From NCBI GenBank assembly GCA_017544125.1, contig JAFYET010000186.1, positions 1 through 8,572 on the forward strand: a stretch of 8,572 bases of DNA, given 5' to 3'. The number at the start of each line of letters is the position of its first letter. The first letter of the stretch is position 1. This DNA comes from Ruminococcus sp. GTDB lineage: Bacteria; Bacillota; Clostridia; Oscillospirales; Ruminococcaceae. Below the pieces are notes generated by a model. That model did no database searches and had not been told where the DNA came from. It was given only the letters and a program-made list of their open reading frames with translations. Of this stretch, positions 1 through 6,965 are shown one piece after another. A program made the position numbers and the translations under genes.

Positions 1-888
1 ACGGGTACAGGTAAGACGCTGCTTGCTCAGACAATGGCAAGGCTTCTCAATGTTCCTTTCGCTATCGCTGATGCTACCACTCTTACCGAGGCAGGTTATG
101 TAGGCGATGACGTTGAGAATGTGCTCACACGCCTTATCCAGGCGGCTGATTTCGATGTTGAGGCTGCCGAGAGAGGTATTATCTATATCGATGAGATCGA
201 TAAGATTTCAAGAAAGAGCGAGAACACCTCTATCACCCGTGATGTAAGCGGTGAGGGCGTTCAGCAGGCGCTTCTCAAGATAGTTGAGGGTACAGTTTCC
301 AACGTTCCTCCTCAGGGCGGCAGAAAGCACCCCCAGCAGCAGTTCATTCAGATAGATACCAAGAATATCCTCTTTATCTGCGGCGGCGCATTTGACGGTC
401 TTGAGGCTGTTATCAAGAAGAGAACAGATTCATCGAGCCTCGGCTTCGGCGGAAATATAAAGGATAAGAAGAACGATAACGATGTTTTCAAGAAGGTCGT
501 TCCCCATGACCTTGTAAAATTTGGCATCGTGCCTGAGCTTGTGGGCAGACTTCCTGTTATCACAGTTCTTGATGAGCTTGATGAGGCAGCGCTCTGCCGT
601 ATACTTTCCGAGCCTAAGAACTCGCTTATCAAGCAGTATGCAAAGCTCTTCAAGATGGACGGTATCGACTTTACTGTTACCGATGAAGCTATGAAGGCTA
701 TCGCTAAAAAGACTATCGAGCAGAAGACAGGCGCAAGAGGTCTGCGTGCAATAGTTGAAGGTATACTTACAAAGATAATGTTTGAAGCCCCTGCCGATAA
801 GACTATCGTTTCCATAACTATTACCGAGGACTGTGTCAACGGTGATGCAGAGCCTGAGATAGTAAGGGGTAAGAGAAAGTCTGCATAA
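1..888 (+). CDS. clpX: ATP-dependent Clp protease ATP-binding subunit ClpX (5' truncated)
   Basis: This is the C-terminal 295 residues of ClpX, the AAA+ unfoldase that feeds tagged proteins to the ClpP protease in the cytoplasm. The window begins inside the Walker A motif (TGTGKT, fragment residues 1-6), so the zinc-binding domain and the start lie upstream. Visible landmarks, in fragment numbering, are the GYVG pore loop (32-35), Walker B IIYIDEID (60-67), the RKH pore loop in GGRKHP (106-111), the ClpP-docking loop as SLGFG (146-150, LGF where E. coli has IGF), the arginine finger in PELVGRLPV (R183) and sensor 2 in GARGLR (244-249). The reading frame is intact to TAA at 886-888. A terminator follows directly, so clpX ends its transcription unit. 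clpP often lies upstream in related genomes, but it is outside this window. The identification is near certain. Confidence 0.97.
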   Translation, partial: TGTGKTLLAQTMARLLNVPFAIADATTLTEAGYVGDDVENVLTRLIQAADFDVEAAERGIIYIDEIDKISRKSENTSITRDVSGEGVQQALLKIVEGTVSNVPPQGGRKHPQQQFIQIDTKNILFICGGAFDGLEAVIKKRTDSSSLGFGGNIKDKKNDNDVFKKVVPHDLVKFGIVPELVGRLPVITVLDELDEAALCRILSEPKNSLIKQYAKLFKMDGIDFTVTDEAMKAIAKKTIEQKTGARGLRAIVEGILTKIMFEAPADKTIVSITITEDCVNGDAEPEIVRGKRKSA

Positions 889-897
889 AGAGATATG

Positions 898-926
898 ATA
901 TCCGCCCTCGTGGCGGATATTTTTTA
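898..926 (+). terminator. Intrinsic terminator of clpX
   Basis: A perfect 9-bp stem (898-906 with 912-920, ATATCCGCC/GGCGGATAT) with a 5-nt loop is followed by a run of T at 920-925. It lies 10 bp after the clpX stop and separates clpX from the glyA promoter. Confidence 0.93.
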
Positions 927-946
927 TAAATTTTTTGTTTAGGCTA

Positions 947-975
947 TTGCGTTTTTTGTAAAAATAAGTTATAAT
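947..975 (+). promoter_or_regulatory. Probable sigma-A promoter of glyA
   Basis: A perfect TATAAT (-10) lies at 970-975. A weak TTGCGT (-35, three matches to TTGACA) lies at 947-952, with a 17-bp spacer. The predicted start near 982 gives a leader of only about 39 nt, too short for a glycine riboswitch or T-box. The ribosome binding site is AAAGGA (1003-1008), 12 nt before the ATG and so slightly distant. Confidence 0.65.
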
Positions 976-1020
976 AATAGGGTAGGTTTTTACAAATAAC
1001 TGAAAGGAATTGGTAATAAT

Positions 1021-2268
1021 ATGAAAATCGTTGATACTATCGGCTTTGTAGGTCAGTTTGATGAAGACGTAAGCAAGGCAATGAACGCTGAGCTTGCAAG
1101 ACAGAGAAGAAACTTAGAGCTTATCGCAAGTGAGAATATCGTTTCTCCTGCTGTTATGGCAGCTATGGGCTCTGCTCTTACAAATAAGTATGCCGAGGGC
1201 TATCCTGCCAAGAGATACTACGGCGGCTGTGAGTGCGTTGACGTTGTTGAGAATATCGCTATCGAGAGAGCCTGCAAGCTCTTCGGTTCTAAGTTTGCAA
1301 ACGTTCAGCCTCACTCGGGCGCTCAGGCTAATATGGCTGTATACTTTGCTCTGTGCGAGGTGGGCGATACTATAATGGGTATGTCGCTTGCTGACGGCGG
1401 TCACCTTACACACGGCTCGCCCGTTAATATGAGCGGTAAGAACTATAACTTCATCTCCTACGGTCTTACAGACGATGGCTTTATAGATTATGACCAGCTT
1501 GAAAAGCTCGCAAAGGAGAATAAGCCCAAGCTCATCGTAGCAGGCGCTTCCGCTTATCCGAGAGCTATCGACTTTGAGCGTATATCCAAGGTCGCTAAGG
1601 AAGTCGGTGCATACTTTATGGTAGATATGGCACATATCGCAGGCCTTGTTGCAGCAGGTCAGCACCAGTCGCCCGTTCCTTATGCTGATGTTGTTACTAC
1701 TACAACACATAAGACCCTCCGTGGGCCCCGTGGCGGTATGATACTTACAAATGATGAGGAGATCGCAAAGAAGATAAACAAGTCAATATTCCCCGGCACA
1801 CAGGGCGGCCCTCTTATGCACGTTATCGATGCTAAGGCTGTCTGCTTAGGCGAGGCTCTTAAGCCCGAGTTCAAGGCTTACGGCGAGCAGGTCGTAAAGA
1901 ACGCACAGGCTCTTGCAAAGGGTCTTCTTGCTAAGGGTTTTGACCTTGTTTCCGGCGGTACAGATAACCACCTCATGCTCGTTGACCTTCGTCCTTTCAG
2001 CATCACCGGTAAGGAGCTTGAAAAGAAACTCGATGAGGTATATATCACAGTCAATAAGAACGCTATCCCCAACGACCCCGAGAAGCCGTTCGTTACAAGC
2101 GGCGTAAGAATTGGTACACCTGCTGTTACTACAAGAGGTCTTGTTGAGGAGGATATGGAGAAGATAGCACACTTCATCTATCTTACAGCTTCTGACTTTG
2201 ATAATAAGGCAGACGAGATACGTGCTGGCGTTACTGAGATCTGCAAGAAGTACCCGCTTTACGAATAA
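1021..2268 (+). CDS. glyA: Serine hydroxymethyltransferase
   Basis: This cytoplasmic PLP enzyme interconverts serine plus tetrahydrofolate with glycine plus 5,10-methylene-tetrahydrofolate, the main source of one-carbon units. At 415 residues it is close to the bacterial norm (E. coli 417). Family signatures run in order: LELIASEN (32-39), YPAKRYYGG (61-69), QPHSGAQAN (96-104), the PLP ring-stacking and binding segment [10 protein letters not shown] (D202, H205), the Schiff-base lysine K231 in TTTTHK, GPRGG (235-239), and the substrate-carboxylate arginine R363 in [10 protein letters not shown]. All catalytic residues are present. The ATG at 1021 matches the expected N-terminus and is preceded by AAAGGA. 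The gene is monocistronic, between its own promoter and terminator. Nothing is unusual in its coding sequence. Confidence 0.98.
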   Translation: MKIVDTIGFVGQFDEDVSKAMNAELARQRRNLELIASENIVSPAVMAAMGSALTNKYAEGYPAKRYYGGCECVDVVENIAIERACKLFGSKFANVQPHSGAQANMAVYFALCEVGDTIMGMSLADGGHLTHGSPVNMSGKNYNFISYGLTDDGFIDYDQLEKLAKENKPKLIVAGASAYPRAIDFERISKVAKEVGAYFMVDMAHIAGLVAAGQHQSPVPYADVVTTTTHKTLRGPRGGMILTNDEEIAKKINKSIFPGTQGGPLMHVIDAKAVCLGEALKPEFKAYGEQVVKNAQALAKGLLAKGFDLVSGGTDNHLMLVDLRPFSITGKELEKKLDEVYITVNKNAIPNDPEKPFVTSGVRIGTPAVTTRGLVEEDMEKIAHFIYLTASDFDNKADEIRAGVTEICKKYPLYE

Positions 2269-2282
2269 TTCTTTGTATTATG

Positions 2283-2314
2283 AATGCTCTCCCGATATTG
2301 GGGGAGCATTTTTT
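2283..2314 (+). terminator. Intrinsic terminator of glyA
   Basis: An 11-bp stem (2283-2293 with 2300-2310, one G-U pair) with a 6-nt loop is followed by T6 at 2309-2314. It starts 14 bp after the glyA stop. Confidence 0.93.
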
Positions 2315-2332
2315 AACATTGCATTAAACCAC

Positions 2333-2361
2333 TTGCAGTTTCTAAAAATATGTGCTATAAT
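2333..2361 (+). promoter_or_regulatory. Probable promoter of metA-rarA
   Basis: TATAAT at 2356-2361 is preceded by TGC, giving an extended -10 (TGnTATAAT). A weak TTGCAG -35 lies at 2333-2338 with a 17-bp spacer. The predicted start near 2368 leaves a leader of about 27 nt containing AAGGA (2381-2385), 9 nt before the ATG. Confidence 0.7.
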
Positions 2362-2394
2362 ATAATAATACATTATAAACAAGGACTGATGTAA

Positions 2395-3321
2395 ATGCCT
2401 ATTAAGATACCAAACGATCTGCCCGCATTTGCGGCGCTTGAAAAAGAGAATATATTCGTTATCCCCAATGACCGTGCCGCTCATCAGGATATAAGAGCGC
2501 TGAGGATAGCTATTGTAAACCTCATGCCCGATAAGATAACCACCGAGACGCAGCTTCTGAGGCTTCTTAGTAATACGCCTCTGCACGTTGATATCGACCT
2601 TGTGCAGATGAACCACGTTTCAAAGAATACCCCGCAGGAGCATATGCTCGCATTCTATAAGCCCTTTGAAGAGGTAAAAGAGAATAAATATGACGGGCTT
2701 ATAATCACAGGCGCACCTGTTGAGCTTCTTGAATTTGAAGATGTTGACTACTGGGATGAGCTGTGTGAAGTCTTTGAATGGGCTAAGACTCACGTTTATT
2801 CTACGATAAATATATGCTGGGGCGCACAGGCGGCGCTTTACTACCGCTATGGCATTCCCAAGTATCCGCTTGAAGCCAAGATGTTCGGCAACTTCAAACA
2901 CCATATCGACTACCCGCAGAGCCTGCTGCTTAAGGGGTTCGGCGATGTTTTCCATTGCCCACATTCAAGGCATACCGAGGTAAGGCGTGAGGATATCGAG
3001 AAGATAGATGACCTTATAGTTGTTGCTGAGTCGAATGAGGCGGGCGTTCACGTTGTCTCGGATAAGGCAGAGCGCAATTTCTACCTCTTCGGTCACTGGG
3101 AGTATGACAGGCGCACCCTTGCTAAGGAGTATTTCAGGGATAAGAAAAAGGGGCTTAAGATCGACCTTCCCTATAACTATTTCCCCGATAACGATACCGA
3201 GAACAGACCTGTTTTCAACTGGTCATGCTCGGCAAACCTTATGTACGCCAACTGGCTCAACTACTGCGTATATCAGAAGACCCCGTTTGATATTGATATG
3301 ATAGGGGAGGAGGGTGTCTGA
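2395..3321 (+). CDS. metA: Homoserine O-acyltransferase (MetA; probably O-acetyltransferase)
   Basis: MetA activates homoserine by O-acylation, the committed step of methionine synthesis in the cytoplasm. The 308-residue protein has the normal length and the glutamine-amidotransferase-like fold signatures. K47 lies in MPDKI, the catalytic nucleophile C141 in INICWGAQAALYY, and the H234/E236 pair in FGHWEY, aligning one residue below E. coli K46, C142, H235 and E237. Within GAPVE (106-110), E110 sits where E. coli has G111. In Bacillus cereus MetA a glutamate at this position gives acetyl-CoA rather than succinyl-CoA preference, so acetyltransferase activity is inferred, although automatic naming would say succinyltransferase. 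It starts at the ATG after AAGGA. Its TGA stop shares one base with the rarA start (TGATG), implying translational coupling. Confidence 0.95.
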   Translation: MPIKIPNDLPAFAALEKENIFVIPNDRAAHQDIRALRIAIVNLMPDKITTETQLLRLLSNTPLHVDIDLVQMNHVSKNTPQEHMLAFYKPFEEVKENKYDGLIITGAPVELLEFEDVDYWDELCEVFEWAKTHVYSTINICWGAQAALYYRYGIPKYPLEAKMFGNFKHHIDYPQSLLLKGFGDVFHCPHSRHTEVRREDIEKIDDLIVVAESNEAGVHVVSDKAERNFYLFGHWEYDRRTLAKEYFRDKKKGLKIDLPYNYFPDNDTENRPVFNWSCSANLMYANWLNYCVYQKTPFDIDMIGEEGV

Positions 3322-3323
3322 TG
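3304..3323 (+). promoter_or_regulatory. rarA ribosome binding site inside metA and TGATG stop/start overlap
   Basis: The purine-rich GGGGAGGAGGG (3304-3314) lies inside the last codons of metA, 6 nt before the rarA ATG at 3321. The metA stop TGA (3319-3321) and this ATG share an A. The arrangement fixes the rarA start and predicts coupled translation. Confidence 0.85.
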
Positions 3324-4586
3324 CCCGCCCCTCTTGCAGACAGAATACGCCCCAAGACCCTTGACGAGGTGGTGGGTCAGCGTGAGCTTTTGGGCGAGGG
3401 CAGACCTCTTCGCCGTATAATCGAGAGCGGTCATATCCCTAATATGATATTCTACGGCTCGTCCGGCGTTGGCAAGACCACTGTTGCCCGTATAATCGCA
3501 GAGAACGCCAATATGCAGCTTTGCAAGCTAAACGGCACATCTGCTTCTGTTAATGATATCAAAGATATTATCTCGCAGACAGATACACTTATGGGCTATA
3601 ACGGCATTCTGCTCTATCTTGATGAGATACAGTATCTCAATAAAAAACAGCAGCAATCGCTCCTTGAATATATCGAAAACGGCAGGATAACCCTTATAAG
3701 CTCCACCACCGAGAATCCCTATTTCTATGTGTATAACGCCATAATCAGCCGCTCTACCGTATTCGAGTTCAAGCCGATAACGCCTGAGGATATTATTCCC
3801 GCAATTAAGCGTGCGTTCCAGCTTGCCGCCGATGATATTGGCATGAAGCTGCGGTTAGAGCCGGGCGTTGTCGAGCATATAGCCAGGGGCTGCGGCGGCG
3901 ATGTGAGAAAGAGCATAAATACCGTCGAGCTATGCGCCCTCTCTGCCGATAACGACGGCGAGACCCTCACTGTGCGTATGGATATTGTCTGGACGCTTAC
4001 CCAGCGCAGCAATATGCGCTATGACAGGGCAGGCGATGAGCATTACGATGAGCTTTCAGCTCTTCAGAAGTCAATAAGAGGCTCAGACCCCGATGCGGCG
4101 ATATTCTATGCGGCAAAGCTGCTCGAGGCGGGCGATATTATATCCCTGTGCCGCAGGCTGCTCGTTATCGCAAGCGAAGATGTGGGGCTTGCTTACCCGC
4201 AGGCTATCACGATAGTCAAGGCGTGCGTTGACAGTGCCTTGCAGCTGGGTATCCCCGAGGCACGTATACCCCTTGCCGATGCGGTGATACTTCTTGCCAC
4301 AGCGCCTAAATCAAACAGCGCCTACCTTGCAGTAGACGCAGCACTTTCGGATATCAGAAAGGGCATAACCGGCGAATTCCCCCGCCATTTGCAGAATAAG
4401 CATTTTGACGGTGAGGGCGCAGCGGTAAAGGGTCAGCACTACCTCTACCCCCACGATTACCCAAACCACTGGGTAGACCAGCAGTACCTGCCCGACAGCC
4501 TTAAGGATAAGACCTACTACACCTACGGCGAGAATAAAACAGAACAGGCTTCAAAGGCTTATTGGGATAAGATAAAGGGCAGATAA
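3321..4586 (+). CDS. rarA: Replication-associated recombination protein A (RarA/MgsA), AAA+ ATPase
   Basis: RarA is a tetrameric clamp-loader-like ATPase that acts at stalled replication forks with single-stranded DNA and SSB; this is family knowledge. The 421-residue protein begins with the family signature PLADRIRPKTLDEVVGQ. It carries Walker A GSSGVGKT (46-53), Walker B LLYLDEIQ (97-104), a sensor-1 region SSTTENP (127-133), the arginine-finger segment SRS (R144) and sensor 2 GCGGDVRKSIN (190-200). The C-terminal MgsA domain is recognisable from SIRGSDPDAA, then SEDVGLAYPQA, and near the end a HLQNKH and YPHDYPNHW block. All motor motifs are intact. It is the second gene of an operon with metA, overlapping by one base, and has no promoter of its own that I can see. 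A bidirectional hairpin follows the stop. Confidence 0.96.
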   Translation: MPAPLADRIRPKTLDEVVGQRELLGEGRPLRRIIESGHIPNMIFYGSSGVGKTTVARIIAENANMQLCKLNGTSASVNDIKDIISQTDTLMGYNGILLYLDEIQYLNKKQQQSLLEYIENGRITLISSTTENPYFYVYNAIISRSTVFEFKPITPEDIIPAIKRAFQLAADDIGMKLRLEPGVVEHIARGCGGDVRKSINTVELCALSADNDGETLTVRMDIVWTLTQRSNMRYDRAGDEHYDELSALQKSIRGSDPDAAIFYAAKLLEAGDIISLCRRLLVIASEDVGLAYPQAITIVKACVDSALQLGIPEARIPLADAVILLATAPKSNSAYLAVDAALSDIRKGITGEFPRHLQNKHFDGEGAAVKGQHYLYPHDYPNHWVDQQYLPDSLKDKTYYTYGENKTEQASKAYWDKIKGR

Positions 4587-4589
4587 AAT

Positions 4590-4623
4590 AAGGAGTTGTT
4601 GCATATGCAACAGCTCCTTTTTT
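4590..4623. terminator. Shared bidirectional terminator between rarA and asnB
   Basis: A 13-bp stem (4590-4602 with 4607-4619, one G-U pair) with a 4-nt loop is followed by T6 (4618-4623) on the plus strand. On the minus strand the same hairpin is followed by TATTTTAT. It fills most of the 40 bp between the convergent stop codons, so it probably ends both transcripts. It should be stronger on the plus strand. Confidence 0.88.
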
Positions 4624-4626
4624 GTA

Positions 4627-6468
4627 TTATAAGCTCCATTTATCATTAAAATAAACATCATACCAGATAAGGAACGAGAACACCGTCCAGATCTTTCTCG
4701 AGTTGTCAAACTTGCCCTCTCTGTGCTCGTCGAGCAGCCTGATAAGCATATCTGTGTCAAAATAGTGCTTTGAGATGTCGCTCTCAAACTTCTCTCTGAC
4801 AATGTTATAGTATTTGTCTTCTTTGAGCCATACCCTTATCGGTACAGGGAAGCCCAGCTTTGGCTTGTTTGCCGTTTGCGGCGGGCAGTCCTTAAGGGCT
4901 GCAATTCGCATCGCATACTTGGTGTTTTCGTTGTTTACCCTGTAACGAACCGGAATGCCCTCAGCCATGTCCATAACCTTTCTGTCAAGGAAAGGCACTC
5001 TGACCTCCAGCGAATGCGCCATGCTCATCTTGTCAGCTTTGAGCAGTATGTCGCCCGTCATCCATAAATGCAGGTCGAGATACTGCATCTGCGTAGGTGC
5101 GTCCTTGTCACGCACCTTGTCATAGAAGGGCTTTGTTATCGCCATTGCATCGGGGGCGTTTGTCTTTATCTTTAAAAGCTGCTTTCTCTCTTTTTCCGAG
5201 AACATATAAGCATTGCCGATAAAGCGCTCATCTAAGTTTCTTGAACGCCTTACAAGGAAGTTCAAGCCCCTCTTCTGCGGCAGCTTCTCGCATACAGCGC
5301 CTATGCCACGCCTTATCGGTCTCGGTATGTGGTTGTATATCGCAACATCTGTCGGCTCTTTGTATATCGTGTAACCGCCGAATATCTCATCAGCGCCCTC
5401 GCCTGAAAGACAAACCTTTACGCTCTTTGATGCGAGCCGGCATACAAAAAACAGTGCAATAGCCGCAGGGTCAGCAAGCGGTTCGTCCATGTGATACTGT
5501 ATCTTCGGCAGGTTGCCCCAGTATTCGTTCGGGTCAATTACTTCAGATGTGTTTTCCTTGCCTATGTATTCGGAGAATTCCTTTGCATAGCCTATCTCGT
5601 TGTATCTCTCGTCCTCGCCGAAGCCTACGGTAAAGGTCTTGTCAACATTTGCAGCCGCTGCAACATAGCTTGAATCAACGCCGCTCGAAAGGAACGACCC
5701 TACCTCAACGTCAGCGATCTTGTGCGCTCTTACCGAATCGTTGAATGTGTCGGATATCCTGTTTACCCAGTCTTCAAGTGTGGGCTTTTCGTCTGCGTCA
5801 AATTTTATCTCCCAGTATCTCTTTACATCGAGTATGCCGTTTTCGTATGTAAAGCAGTGCGCTGCAGGCAGCTTCTTTACGCCTTTGAAGAAAGTGTCCT
5901 CAGTGGGGGAGTACTGGAATGTCAGGTATGTTTCGAGTGCGTCCTCGTTTACTTCCTTCTTGAATTCCGGGTGGTCAAGAAATGCCTTTATCTCGCTGCC
6001 CCACATAAAAGTGTTGCCCATCTTTGCATAGTAAAGCGGCTTTATCCCGAAAAAATCCCTTGCACCGAATATCTTGCCCTTTGTCTTGTCGTATATCACA
6101 AATGCAAACATTCCTCTGAGTCTTTGCAAAAGCTCCTCGCCCCACTGTTCATAGCCGTGAATAAGCACTTCCGAGTCGGTCTTTGTGTAAAAGCTGTGGC
6201 CTGCTTCAAGGAGCTCTTTTCTTAGATCCTGATAGTTGTATATCTCACCGTTAAAGGTCAGCACAAGGCTTCTGTCCTCATTGAACAGCGGCTGGCTGCC
6301 GTTGTCGGAAAGGTCAATGATAGAAAGCCTGCGAAAGCCCATAGCAACGCTGTCGTCTACGTATTTTCCGTCCGAGTCGGGGCCACGGTGCCTTATCCTG
6401 TCCATCATCTTTCCAAGGGTGTCGCCGTTATCGCCTATGTAATTTGTAAAGCCTACAAATCCGCACAT
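4627..6468 (-). CDS. asnB: Asparagine synthetase, glutamine-hydrolysing
   Basis: AsnB converts aspartate, ATP and glutamine to asparagine in the cytoplasm. The 613-residue protein starts at the ATG giving MCGFVGF, because maturation exposes Cys2 as the glutaminase nucleophile. GGTGAGG (6474-6480) lies 5 nt upstream. The in-frame opening upstream of this ATG lacks family similarity and is non-coding. The N-terminal class II glutaminase shows C2, HRGPDSDG (27-34), FRRLSIID with R47, FNGEIYN (N73, E75) and TDSE (D98). The synthetase domain has the PP-loop as LSSGVDSS (260-267), with serine where many homologues have SGG, and SGEGADEIFGGY (355-366). All catalytic residues are present. It is a single gene with its own promoter and structured leader, convergent with rarA and divergent from two small genes. 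Confidence 0.97.
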   Translation of the reverse strand: MCGFVGFTNYIGDNGDTLGKMMDRIRHRGPDSDGKYVDDSVAMGFRRLSIIDLSDNGSQPLFNEDRSLVLTFNGEIYNYQDLRKELLEAGHSFYTKTDSEVLIHGYEQWGEELLQRLRGMFAFVIYDKTKGKIFGARDFFGIKPLYYAKMGNTFMWGSEIKAFLDHPEFKKEVNEDALETYLTFQYSPTEDTFFKGVKKLPAAHCFTYENGILDVKRYWEIKFDADEKPTLEDWVNRISDTFNDSVRAHKIADVEVGSFLSSGVDSSYVAAAANVDKTFTVGFGEDERYNEIGYAKEFSEYIGKENTSEVIDPNEYWGNLPKIQYHMDEPLADPAAIALFFVCRLASKSVKVCLSGEGADEIFGGYTIYKEPTDVAIYNHIPRPIRRGIGAVCEKLPQKRGLNFLVRRSRNLDERFIGNAYMFSEKERKQLLKIKTNAPDAMAITKPFYDKVRDKDAPTQMQYLDLHLWMTGDILLKADKMSMAHSLEVRVPFLDRKVMDMAEGIPVRYRVNNENTKYAMRIAALKDCPPQTANKPKLGFPVPIRVWLKEDKYYNIVREKFESDISKHYFDTDMLIRLLDEHREGKFDNSRKIWTVFSFLIWYDVYFNDKWSL

Positions 6469-6488
6469 ATTTACCTCACCTTTCAAAT

Positions 6489-6562
6489 AAAAAAAGGCAT
6501 AACTCCGCAAGAGCCTGCAAAAAGCGGCCCCCACAGCCGCACTCCCTCGTGCGGTATGCCCT
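6489..6562 (-). promoter_or_regulatory. Structured asnB leader RNA, candidate attenuator or riboswitch (class not recognised)
   Basis: Read on the minus strand, the predicted transcript begins at about 6562 with AGGGCATA. GGCATA (plus 6555-6560) pairs with TATGCC (plus 6496-6501), which is followed at once by T7 (plus 6489-6495). Inside this closing stem are four GC-rich blocks: CCGCAC (plus 6549-6554), GTGCGGC (6536-6542), GCCGC (6524-6528) and GCGG (6505-6508). Block 1 can pair with block 2 (perfect 6 bp, 6-nt loop), block 2 with block 3, block 3 with block 4, or block 1 with block 4. Pairs 1:2 and 3:4 inside the closing stem make a three-way junction, and 2:3 is a competing fold. The T7 right after the closing stem would act as a terminator before the asnB ribosome binding site. 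It is too short for a T-box and I cannot match it to a known class. Confidence 0.55.
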
Positions 6563-6568
6563 ATAGAT

Positions 6569-6597
6569 ATTATACTATATTTTTCACCCATTTTCAA
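6569..6597 (-). promoter_or_regulatory. Strong promoter of asnB
   Basis: On the minus strand, TTGAAA (plus 6592-6597) and a perfect TATAAT (plus 6569-6574) are separated by exactly 17 bp. The predicted start is near 6562, giving a leader of about 93 nt. Confidence 0.88.
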
Positions 6598-6682
6598 TAG
6601 CAAAGCATACAATTTTGCCGTGTTTTTCAGACTAAATACTGTTTTATTTATATTATTTCGCCCCGATTTAACATTTACCCCC

Positions 6683-6711
6683 TTGAATAGTGTGAGTATA
6701 TGTGATATAAT
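6683..6711 (+). promoter_or_regulatory. Strong promoter of the small-protein operon
   Basis: TTGAAT (6683-6688) and TATAAT (6706-6711) have a 17-bp spacer, and TGA before the -10 gives an extended -10. It points away from the asnB promoter. The 85 bp between the two -35 boxes (6598-6682) are AT-rich and show no gene or obvious operator. Confidence 0.87.
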
Positions 6712-6743
6712 AAACTTGTAAAAATATCTGGAGTGAGAGAAAA

Positions 6744-6914
6744 ATGCCAAAGCAAAAAAGAATGAAATACCGCCTCGGGCTGTTGATATTTATCAGCTTT
6801 TTAGCTATGCTCATAGCTTTTTGTTCTTATATGATGTCGACCACCCTTGAAGAAGTGCTTTATGACGAGCGTGGCGTTCAGGTCATAACCCATAGTGATG
6901 ACAGCGGTGATTAA
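6744..6914 (+). CDS. Small single-span membrane protein, unknown function (56 aa)
   Basis: I do not recognise this protein. It has 56 residues. The N-terminus is strongly basic (MPKQKRMKYR, five K/R in ten residues), followed by one hydrophobic segment at about residues 11-31 (LGLLIFISFLAMLIAFCSYMM) and a polar, mostly acidic tail ending SDDSGD. By the positive-inside rule the N-terminus should face the cytoplasm and the tail of about 25 residues should face outward. Support for a real gene is a near-consensus promoter at 6683-6711, GGAG (6730-6733) 10 nt before the ATG, host-like codons and an intact frame. It is the first gene of an apparent two-gene unit with the 73-residue protein at 6965. 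Function is open; a small accessory membrane subunit or a type I toxin-like peptide are guesses. Confidence 0.65.
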   Translation: MPKQKRMKYRLGLLIFISFLAMLIAFCSYMMSTTLEEVLYDERGVQVITHSDDSGD

Positions 6915-6923
6915 GATTATAAT

Positions 6924-6965
6924 TATGCGTCAATACTCCCTTTAGTAAAAAGGAGTTGACGTATA
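6924..6965 (+). promoter_or_regulatory. Hairpin covering the ribosome binding site of the second small gene
   Basis: The arm at 6924-6932 pairs with 6957-6965 (one G-U), then after a 2-nt bulge ACTCC (6935-6939) pairs with GGAGT (6952-6956), and TTT (6941-6943) with AAA (6949-6951), leaving a 5-nt loop. The Shine-Dalgarno GGAG (6952-6955) and the A of the ATG at 6965 are inside the stem. No T-run follows, so it does not look like a terminator. It may restrict translation of the downstream gene. Confidence 0.6.

Noticed and set aside
889..1020. Glycine riboswitch before glyA
   Set aside because: The leader after the predicted start is about 39 nt and shows no tandem aptamer; the only hairpin in the gap is the clpX terminator.
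1114..1710. 198-codon minus-strand frame inside glyA
   Set aside because: It lies wholly opposite a highly conserved gene and its protein resembles no family; it is a shadow of glyA codon bias.
6489..6562. asnB leader as a T-box or mini-ykkC (guanidine-II) element
   Set aside because: It is far shorter than a T-box with no specifier stem or T-box sequence, and it lacks paired hairpins with ACGR loops.
6469..6750. In-frame extension of asnB upstream of MCGF, adding 94 residues
   Set aside because: AsnB needs Cys2 directly after the start Met. The extension contains the asnB promoter, the structured leader and a good ribosome binding site just before 6468, so it is non-coding.
6956..6964. TTG start for the 73-aa protein, three codons earlier
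   Set aside because: The TTG directly abuts the Shine-Dalgarno AAAAGGAG with no spacing; the ATG at 6965 has 9 nt spacing.
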